Of a DNA stretch of 64,000 bases, positions 56,730 to 64,000 are shown one piece after another; the stretch's first letter is position 1, and every line of letters starts with the position of its first letter. The position numbers and the translations under genes were made by a program. The notes under the pieces were generated by a model. The model made no database searches. It was not told where the DNA came from and saw only the letters and a list, made by a program, of their open reading frames with translations. The stretch is from contig CM067373.1 of assembly GCA_034401795.1 (NCBI GenBank), forward strand, positions 89,362,996 through 89,426,995, written 5' to 3'. The DNA is from Chaetoderma sp. LZ-2023a. Taxonomy: Eukaryota; Mollusca; Caudofoveata; Chaetodermatida; Chaetodermatidae.

Positions 56730-57135
56730 TTTTAGTCAACGAAGATATCAGCGTGTTGTTTCTGATGTTTATTGCATCCCTTCCTCATCGGTGTCGCACG
56801 TGCTGACAGCATTACATACATTACTCCTCTATGTTTTGGTTTAGGTTTGGTTAATCTTTCACGTACTGCTGTTACAGCCTCCGGTATCAGAGCCCTGGAT
56901 ACACCATGCGCTCTTGATTTCAATGAGGATTTAACATTATTTCCCGCCATTACATCCTCTGCTAGACCAACTCGTGCACTAAGAGGAGACTGTAGAAACA
57001 GTTTTCTTGAAAGGTATTGCCAAGCATAGTAGTCCACCTAGGATAGTACCTAACCCATGGCCCGCCTGGTATTGTGCACCTACAAATACTGGAATATGTC
57101 CATAACCCGCCTGACTGGCATAATACCGCCCCAAG
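56730..57135 (-). pseudogene. Polinton small glycine/leucine-rich virion protein (fossil part)
   Basis: Shows the glycine/leucine-rich start and the VMAGNNVKSSLKSRAHGVS segment of the small virion protein that sits between penton and major capsid genes in many Polintons, often likened to adenovirus pX/pVI. The function is inferred from position. Part of a broken element. Confidence 0.6.
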
Positions 57136-57139
57136 GCAC

Positions 57140-58065
57140 TAGCATTACTCAATCTTCGTCGTCATCTGAAATGTATTCAGAGAACACTCAGTGATGCTCT
57201 GTCCTCGAATGGTATATTTGAGCCTGACCTATCAGTTATAAGTATTCCTATTGTATTGATGTAGTTCTTTGACACGGAGCGATACTGAATATCGGGAAAC
57301 GTCCACTGGCATATATCTTTCCCGCCATCAGTACTAGACAGTGGAATCACTCTGAGCAGTGGTGCTGATGTGTCACCTACTACGCTGTGGGAGACACCAT
57401 CGCAGTATATATATGCTGTCGTTGGTCTGCCCTGTCGACTTTTGAAATGATTTTAATACTTCTACTGGTCCTGTATGTATTTTTTTGTTGTAGCCAATTA
57501 AATTAGATACTTCTGGGCCAAACTTATTACCATAATTATGTCTAATCGTAAGAGATACAAGATTCGCATGATGTAAATAAAAATTGAGGGAAATATTTTA
57601 TTCTTAAATTTCTGATGATTTTCTATCTGTCCATTTATATAGTCTAACATATTCTTCACTGCATAGTATCCCTTTGGTACTTTTATAATATGTGATTCGC
57701 TAAGATCGAGAAAACTATGACGAATACGCTTTTTTTCCCTGAGCGCTAGGTTGATCATTCTGCGGCCCTCTTGAGTTTGTCCAGATCAACAGGTCTTGTT
57801 ACCAACATCCAGTACAATACCAGATTTGGCATTATCCTCATCCTTATTTTTTGTCTTACTACATGTATATATTTGTACGTAATTTTCTCGAGTAATAGTA
57901 AGCCAGCTCCTGGGATATAGTACGCTTGAGATTCCCACTTCCCACTCGCCATCTAATGACAATGGCGTCTGTAGCTGCGCTCTAATCTTGGATATCTTAT
58001 TGTTAGGATAGTACTGTGTACTACTATTGCTCGGTAGAGTCACGTAAAACTGGTCCTCGTTCATT
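57140..58065 (-). pseudogene. Polinton penton-like minor capsid protein (fossil part)
   Basis: The N-terminal piece has FYVTLPSNSSTQYYPNNKIS and LDGEWEVGISSVLYPRSW, which is characteristic of the Polinton single jelly-roll minor capsid protein. Further left, ordered fragments continue to about 57150. Part of a broken element. Confidence 0.8.
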
Positions 58066-58439
58066 CTCCAAAGATGGTTGCGGTATCTTTAACATCTTAA
58101 TGCGTGGACTGGGTAATATATACCCTAAGCAACCACTCAGAAGCGATATCCAGATACCTGACTGCCCATTCTGTATGCTCAGATTCGCGATACATGTAAT
58201 GATCATGATATAAATGATTATGACTTGCTCTAAGTATACTATCTCATCCCTTGGTACACGCGAACACATTACGCGCCATATTCCTTGATCTGAACGTCTA
58301 TATACTCGTCCATTATTAATGGTGTATAGTGTTGAGCTCAGTAACCCACGAGTTAAACTTGGAGGGATAGCCGAGCCACTTGACGTAATATTCACATACT
58401 CCCTTAGCACCCTTCCTACTCCTAATTATCTGTTCCACT

Positions 58440-59755
58440 GAGTATTATCTATCTTCTTTCACGCCACCAATTTTCTGAATCTGCGCGATAAAAAGTTCCA
58501 ATAATTGGATCACCCGAATAATCCTCCAATTTATATAAAATCGGATATTTCTCAGAAAGAACATCGTTCACCTTAAACAATTCACGGCTCCACTGCCTGC
58601 GATACACCTTCTCAAATGACATTTTTGCTTGCAAGATTCTCACATGATCACCCGATTTCGGTGTATTTTTCTTTAGTTTAGGGTTCTTCCCTACTTCTTC
58701 TTTTCGTTCGCTGATCATACTGCCAGTCCTGTAAGTGACTATCGACATGATCATAAGCATTAAGTGCGTGGATCCATGGTTTATTAGAGTGTGCCGTGCA
58801 GCCTGGAACCTCCGTCTTCAGCACTCGAGGTTTCTGTCAGGGTTACCTCACCCTTACCTCCTTTAGTCGCCTCTTACGACACGCAGAGGATACGGAAGGT
58901 GTATTCTAAGCCCCACGCTACAGGGCATGGGTTCTTCCCTACATATACATTGTATATTTCTCAGCTCAGTACTACGATAAACATGTACCGGTGGCATACG
59001 TGTGCTGGTGTGTACAGTTTTATTGTACAATGCGACTAAACTAGGTAATACATCAATATACCTTCTTGTATTCTTATGAGTCATGTATCTATATATCTGG
59101 CCCTTTAGCGTCCGCTGAGAACGTTCCACCATAGCAGCATGCGGCTCATTCTGTGAGGTATAGAAATGTATTCCATTCTCAGTCAAATATTTCTTGCCTA
59201 CTCCATTGACGAACTCGCCACCTTTGTAGGTTTGAATAGCATGTGGGCATCAGTCAGTATGTGACAGAATAGCTTCTAATCCTTTCTTGACTGATGCAGA
59301 CATTTTGCTATACAGATTTTCCACCCACGCATACTTCGAGAGTGCATCAACAATGCAGAGTAGGTATAACACAGCATAATTTTCCTTTGCTAGCATTCCC
59401 ATCGAGCACAGATCTGCCTGCCATAACTCATCGACAGCCGTTACTATTATCTTACATCTGGTAAACTTTGTTTTCCGTGGTCTGTGACGGGTGTATACAT
59501 CCTGACGTTTTAACCATTCTTCAATATAGACACATGGTATTTTACCTTTAAATGCATTGTATAGCTTTTCCTTTCCACAAAAGGAGGCAGAATGCTTCGA
59601 ATCATAATATACTTTTTAGCATCATTCATTACTTCACTAAATTCACCCACACCGGTGTAGTATATCTCTGCTTTGCTCATTTTCTTCCTGTTACCTGCTA
59701 GAGAATGTGTGTACTCACTAACAGACAGTGTACCTGTACATTTTCTACGCATCCT
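58440..59755 (-). pseudogene. Polinton integrase (fossil part)
   Basis: Retroviral-type integrase of Polintons. Recognisable pieces: an N-terminal segment (YTHSLAGNRKKMSKAEIY), the catalytic core around TENGIHFYTSQNEPHAAMVE and RSQRTLKGQIYRYMTHKNTR, and a C-terminal chromodomain-like segment (KMSFEKVYRRQWSRELFKV, YPILYKLEDYSGDPIIGTFY). A short SINE-like sequence sits inside it. Part of a broken element. Confidence 0.85.
58765..58935 (-). mobile_element. SINE-like insertion in the integrase region
   Basis: A GC-richer 170-bp stretch separating two integrase pieces. It contains the core TGTCGTAAGAGGCGACTAAA on the - strand, which looks like a widely conserved SINE domain, and CCATGCCCTGTAGCGTGGGG at its edge. 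No clear tRNA-like promoter boxes were identified, so the SINE call is tentative. Confidence 0.4.
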
Positions 59756-60179
59756 TTAACTCGCGCCAGAAGATGTGTACTCACCGACGCTATCATCATT
59801 ATCATTGACATTATATATCTGCTGCAATATTTTCTCTTGTCCGACAAATCTGCATGGTATGTTTAAGTCGTGTAGCAGATTAAGAAACTTGCCCTCTGCG
59901 ACATCGAGCATACCGCCATGTCACGGTTTGTGCCCATGAGCAACAACGTTTGTAAGCAGATTAAGTACATTACTTTTCCGGTAAAACATACCCTCTAACG
60001 TTACTTCGCCTAGATCATTAACATTAAAACGTTCAGGAACTGAGCGCAAAATATCAATTATTCTGCTGGCTTTTGTCTTATATGTCTGGTATTCCCCTCA
60101 TTGTACGATCAAGTATTTGTATATGCAGTGCATCTGACGTAGGTATGGGTTGAAGAGGTGGCGTGTGATATTGCTGCCC

Positions 60180-60435
60180 TATTGATTGCTGATAGTAGCG
60201 CCTATATTTATCCAATACTTGCGAATAAGATGTCGACTTCGTGCTCAGACATATTGTGTCGCGCTAATATATTGGATATCTCGTTGTCGAGACTAATAGC
60301 TTTATGTATCGCTGGGTCTGTCTGCAGCAGAGATATTTTACTCTGTTCATTTAAATTGCCTATCAATTTGTGTGGTACCAAAGCCATCTTACATACATGT
60401 TTCATCTTCTCACGTGAACAGTTTACCAATTAATG
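60180..60435 (-). pseudogene. Polinton small conserved protein (fossil part)
   Basis: MKHVCKMALVPHKLIGNLNE with a later SLDNEISNILARHNMSEHEV resembles a small protein found upstream of the integrase in many invertebrate Polintons. Function unknown. Part of a broken element. Confidence 0.55.
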
Positions 60436-60645
60436 GCGCTAGTGTGCCAGTCACTGCAGGTAATATGGCTCCCAAAAATCCACCTGTCTGTAACAGACGT
60501 CTTTTACGTGCATATGGTACTCTATGACTGGTCAGCGCACGCATATGGTGTTTATATTTACTCAGTTGCTTGTATCGTGATTTGGTAAGCCGGACATTTC
60601 CGTGTAATACATTAAGGCATGCCTCGCATAGCACATCTATCAATT
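60410..60645 (-). pseudogene. Polinton small hydrophobic-tailed protein (fossil part)
   Basis: CLNVLHGNVRLTKSRYKQLS, RKRRLLQTGGFLGAILPAV and APLIGKLF. Basic body with a hydrophobic glycine-rich tail, typical of a pX-like virion-associated protein of Polintons. Part of a broken element. Confidence 0.6.
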
Positions 60646-60748
60646 CATTTGAACATTGTTTGAGTACATCATTTATGATCTGTGGTTTTACTTATCCAGA
60701 TATTGTAGCATTGGTAAATGCTGTCCTATATTACGTGGCGCCATTTTA

Positions 60749-61100
60749 TCACATCTTTGTTATGTACATGTATGTGTCCTTTGGATGAACAGTTGAAGGG
60801 AGTCTAATATTGTCCGGTGTTGACTGTTTCAAATCCAAAAGTAGATATGAGTGAGGTGTGCGTGTAGCATCCTTATATGCTTCTATCAAATACTTTGTAT
60901 TACAAGTAAAAATCTGATTAGATAAAGAGCATAGAGAGGATGCATCATGTGGATTCTTAAACAATACCATGTAGTGACAGTTAACTGATAAGTTGCGCTG
61001 ATTACGCGACTTGTGAAAAAGATTTTGTGCTACAAAGATAATGCTACAGTTCTCATGATGAGAACGTTTTGTAAATAAGTCAGCCACCCCCTGTTTAAGA
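60749..61100 (-). pseudogene. Polinton packaging ATPase, C-terminal region (fossil part)
   Basis: VADLFTKRSHHENCSIIFVA, QNLFHKSRNQRNLSVNCHYM and VLFKNPHDASSL match the FtsK/HerA-type genome-packaging ATPase of Polintons. It stops at the boundary of the inserted LINE. Part of a broken element. Confidence 0.88.
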
Positions 61101-61144
61101 CTATATGCTCGGCCTCAACGTGGCGCAGGGGTGTAACCCACTGG

Positions 61145-61522
61145 GTGTCAATCCAGACATTTGGAGGGGCTAACCAGAGCATTATGCACAACGTTAATGA
61201 AATGACACTTGGAGATCTAATCAACTGCCCTGTGAGGATCCGCCAGGCAGGTGCAGTTCCAGGCTCCAAGCCTCGAAGGAGCCCACCCTCAGCTACTGGA
61301 GGTCCCATCAACTCATCTTGTGGAGCCAGGGGACGACGATGGAGAGCTACTGGCCAACCGAAAGAGAAGACCAAACCCAAAGAGAACCCCAGTATCAACA
61401 TCATGCACTGGAACGCAGAAGGGATTACCAACAAGAAATCAGAGCTCGAACAGTTTCTGTACAAAAACAACATTGATATCTGCTGCATCCAAGAGACACC
61501 TGCAAGAAGGAAAACCATTTAA
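61145..61522 (+). pseudogene. LINE endonuclease, first piece
   Basis: Contains a proline/arginine-rich lead (PGSKPRRSPPSATGGP) and the start of the endonuclease, MHWNAEGITNKKSELEQFLY and IDICCIQET (catalytic Glu). The frame is then lost by a probable two-base deletion near 61490-61505; the next frame continues with EGKPFKIRGYQIFRCDRRGR. Confidence 0.75.
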
Positions 61523-61961
61523 GATCAGAGGTTACCAGATTTTCCGGTGTGATCGAAGAGGAAGAAAGAAAGGCGGGGTGATCACCTTGGTCCGAAACAG
61601 CATGAACGCCAGCCAGATCAAAACCTTTATGGAAGCGGCAAAATATATCAAGATCAAGGTCACAACCAGCAACTATGTGATTGACATTATCAATTATTAC
61701 TGCCCTAATGACAAAAATCTCTCACTTAACACAATCCAGGTCCCGGATTGCCACTTCCTCATTGCGGGAGACTTTAATAGCCGGTCCCAGAGCTGGGGAT
61801 ACAGAACACTTGATAAATGGGGAGAAGACATTGAAGCATGGCAAGATGAAAAGCCCCTTTTATTTGTCAACAATTCCACAGATCAGCCTACCTTCTACTC
61901 GCGCCAGTTTCACTCGACGATAACGCTGAACTTGGCATTTTGTACAGAAGACATTCACTGA
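61490..61961 (+). pseudogene. LINE endonuclease, second piece
   Basis: KPFKIRGYQIFRCDRRGRKK, GGVITLVRNSMNA, IINYYCPNDKNLS and AGDFNSRSQSWGYRTLDKWG (catalytic Asp/Asn), then DQPTFYSRQ. The stop at 61959 precedes the expected SDHRPVRLSF block, which is still readable just downstream in the same frame. Confidence 0.75.
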
Positions 61962-62525
61962 AACCTCAGTAGAGTGGTCGGATCGCACTTAGGAGGAAGC
62001 GACCACCGCCCAGTCCGCCTCTCTTTCTGGAAGTATTTCGACCAGTTCACCTCAACATCCAAGGTGGAACTACAAAAAGGCAAATTGGAGTCTGTTCCGC
62101 ATTTGTTCCAATGAGCTTACCCAAAATATAGCAGTAGAAGGGAGAAACGTCAACAATGTCGTCAAGGAATTTAATTCAAGTATCTTCAAGGCTGCCAACG
62201 AAGCGATTCCTTGAGGGTTCAGGAAAAACTACCGCCCCTACTGGACAACGGAACTGCAAGCAGCACATGATAAACTAGACAAGGCCAGAAAAGATGCAGC
62301 GGCTAATCCCTGTCATGAAAACCACTTCACGCTACAACAAACTAAAGCCAGGTATCTAAAGACCAAGCCGGAGGCCAAAAGACGAAGCCGGAGGGAAAAG
62401 ACGGCAGGGTTTAATTTAGAGAGAGACACCACAAAGCTATGGAGACTGATTAAAGCACTGAATGATGAGGGTGTCGGGGGAGAGAAGATTCTCTTGAAGA
62501 AGATGGACAAACACTGACAGGAAAG

Positions 62526-63289
62526 ATGGCTGCAGATGCCTTTGCGAAGGCATATGCAAAAGAAAGCAACATTTCTATACCACGAATGCGTCAAAAAAAG
62601 GTTAGAAAAGGGCAAAAGGAAAGAACAGACACCAACACTCACAGTGCAATGAAAGTTGACATTAGTTTAGCAGAACTGAAGAAGGCTATCTGCCAATTGA
62701 AGAAGAAGAAATCTCCCGGGCCAGATGGCATTACGAATGAAATGATCCAACACCTTGGTAATGCATCTCTCCGCAAGTTGCTAGACATTTTAATCTCAGT
62801 TGGACCAATGGAGAGGTTCCTCAGTGCTGGAAGGAAGCCAGAATGACTCCTATTCTGAAAAAATGGAAGAACAAGACGAAAGTGCTGAGGTACCGTCCTA
62901 TCAGTCTTACAATCTGCATATGCAAGACGATGGAGTGCATCGTCAACCAGCGATTGCAGTGGTACCTGGAGTCAGAGAACATTATAGTTTCAGAGCAGGC
63001 TGGCTTCAGAAGATACAGGAGCACAGAAGATCAAACAACACATCTTGCACAGGTCATAGAGGACAGTTTTCAAGCCAAGAAGGTGATGCTAGCTGCCTTT
63101 ATCGATCTGCAGAAGGCATTTGACAAAGTGTGGAAGGATGGCCTCCTCATGAAGCTCCGGCGCACAGGCATCGGTGGCAACATGTTCCGATGGACCAAGT
63201 CATACCTACACAATCGCAGAGCTAGGGTGCTGGTGGATGGACAGTTAGATTTTATACGAGTTAACAACAAACTGATCCATAGTGTCTAA
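62526..63289 (+). pseudogene. LINE reverse transcriptase pieces
   Basis: Two overlapping frames (62526-62846 and 62843-63289). The first holds MAADAFAKAYAKES and KKKKSPGPDGITNEMIQHLG. The second holds MTPILKKWKNKTKVLRYRPI, EQAGFRRYRSTEDQTTHLAQ, FIDLQKAFDKVWKDG and SYLHNRRARVLVDGQ. A frameshift near 62815-62845 separates them. The last residues after LDF probably belong to flanking Polinton DNA. Confidence 0.8.
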
Positions 63290-63309
63290 CCCGTGAAAGC
63301 GAACATATC

Positions 63310-63865
63310 CATTATTCATGCCTCGGTTACACATAGCGCATTAAACTTCTCTTTACATGCGTAACATTTAGTCATTCTGCATACGTGTTCGCCACCCCCT
63401 TTAGGTACATGTATGAAGCAGAGGGGACAGGCCTTTGCGATTTTGCATGTCCCATTTACACGATGATTTGTCTTACATCGCTCATTATAACTTACAATGA
63501 CAATCATTACACATTATCATATGTGATGTGACTAGAATTACACACGTCGATACCTGATTTAGCAGAGAGACATCGGTGACAGAGTGCTATGCAATCGTGA
63601 GTATTACCATATGATACGTCGCAAGGGGGACAGTAATTGTGCACCATAAGAAGTGCTGCGATAGATGTTATTAATGAAACGTGATTATCGAGTTCTGAAT
63701 GTAAAAGATATATTGATGGTAGAGTAGTAGAGGCGCTACCGAACAGACATTCGTGGGTTGACTCAGCGTAGACACGGATACCAAATTTGTTGCCGAAATG
63801 TTCTTGAAATTTCAACCAGTCTACTATTAATCTCGTGTTCAGGAATACAACATGCTGCATGATAC
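63310..63865 (-). pseudogene. Polinton protein-primed DNA polymerase, zinc-rich region (fossil part)
   Basis: Cysteine-rich pieces (CPPCDVSYGNTHDCIALCHR, CKIAKACPLCFIHVPKGGGE, CRMTKCYACKEKFN) resemble the segment before the exonuclease core in Polinton family B polymerases. It lies on the far side of the LINE from the ATPase, and the exonuclease and polymerase cores are not seen in the window. Part of a broken element. Confidence 0.6.
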
Positions 63866-64000
63866 TTGCACGCCATATGCATCTGATATGTTTTATTTTG
63901 AATCAAATTGTTTCATTCGTGTTTAGTGATCTGATTTTTAGTTTTCTTGATAAATTGTATGCCTAAATATATACCGGCTGCGAAACAGAATGGATATTAT

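Larger units (their letters stand above)
61100..63250 (+). mobile_element. broken I/Nimb-like LINE inserted in the Polinton
   Basis: Endonuclease and reverse transcriptase of a non-LTR element on the opposite strand to the Polinton. Endonuclease: NIMHWNAEGITNKKSELEQF, CCIQET, KKGGVITLVRNS, AGDFNSRSQSWGYR. RT: KKKKSPGPDGITNEMIQHLG, RYRPISLTICICKTMECIVN, EQAGFRRYRSTEDQTTHLAQ, AFIDLQKAFDKVWKDGLLMK. Coding is broken by several frameshifts and stops (for example near 61490-61510, 61961, 62520 and 62830). The sequence ends abruptly after the ARVLVDGQLDF region; the catalytic FADD block and the 3' UTR are missing. LINEs normally lose the 5' end, so a later deletion is likely. Confidence 0.85.
54830..63870 (-). 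mobile_element. Polinton (Maverick), broken fossil
   Basis: A Polinton read on the - strand. From right to left: polymerase fragment, packaging ATPase, two small virion-type proteins, integrase, penton-like minor capsid, small glycine/leucine-rich virion protein, major capsid and adenovirus-type protease. This set and order are those of animal Polintons. It carries a LINE insertion (about 61.10-63.25 kb) and a short SINE-like insertion in the integrase region. It is broken in well over five places, so it is an old, inactive copy. The left end is a guess from an AGTATACG-type start near 54830; the right end may lie outside the window. Confidence 0.9.

Noticed and set aside
61030-61518. A 162-residue - strand frame over the LINE start
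   Set aside because: Antisense to the LINE endonuclease; no domain of its own.
1-64000. tRNA or rRNA genes
   Set aside because: No cloverleaf with canonical A and B boxes and no rRNA-like segment was recognised by eye; a tRNAscan-SE run would settle it.

Overview
The window is animal genomic DNA. It holds one spliced host gene and is otherwise dominated by mobile elements. The host gene is SAE1 (SUMO E1 subunit 1), read from nine GT-AG exons on the + strand (8269-33655, 339 aa). The repeat content points to a marine invertebrate, most likely a mollusc or another spiralian. It includes pearl/HINE-like tandem-core elements with GGCCC hairpin ends, a DIRS retrotransposon with inverted termini, an invertebrate-type Polinton and CR1/L2-like LINEs. 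The organism call is inference, not proof.

Layout. 1-2590: a perfect 166-bp palindrome, gene-free sequence, then the 3' end of a CR1/L2-like LINE with a CTA microsatellite. 2590-8145: a near-complete LINE of the same group, split by a Tc1 transposon (5656-7312) with an intact 341-aa DD34E transposase. The LINE tail stops about 120 bp before the SAE1 start codon. 8269-33655: SAE1, only about 1 kb of coding sequence in 25.4 kb. Its introns carry palindromic TTAA-type MITEs, a second MITE family with a GCAGCAACAGC hairpin centre, tandem-core repeats, a DIRS fossil (about 19.3-25.76 kb, same strand) and a hAT-type element with a perfect 8-bp duplication.

33.7-53.3 kb: no host gene seen. There is a second, partial DIRS-like fossil (about 35.5-38.9 kb), more MITEs, a 1.5-kb hAT-type element nested in a MITE, and several arrays of about 150-bp units (39.9-41.2, 45.0-47.1, 48.5-49.9 and 50.8-52.1 kb). 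53.6-54.7 kb: a run of 13 CTATTG/CAATAG motifs that change strand in the middle, plus a 130-bp duplication. About 54.8 kb to the right edge: a broken Polinton read on the - strand. From right to left it has a polymerase fragment, packaging ATPase, two small virion-type proteins, integrase, penton-like minor capsid, a small virion protein, major capsid and protease. A broken I/Nimb-like LINE (about 61.10-63.25 kb) and a short SINE-like sequence sit inside it.

How the parts relate. SAE1 is the only gene with a clear cell function: with UBA2 it adenylates SUMO. The rest is a nested record of transposition. The Tc1 lies in a LINE, a hAT lies in a MITE, and a LINE and a SINE-like piece lie in the Polinton. 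No operon-like or clearly new protein system was found. The least explained items are the CTATTG/CAATAG block, the near-perfect intronic hairpins of the MITEs, and the tandem-core elements with hairpin ends.
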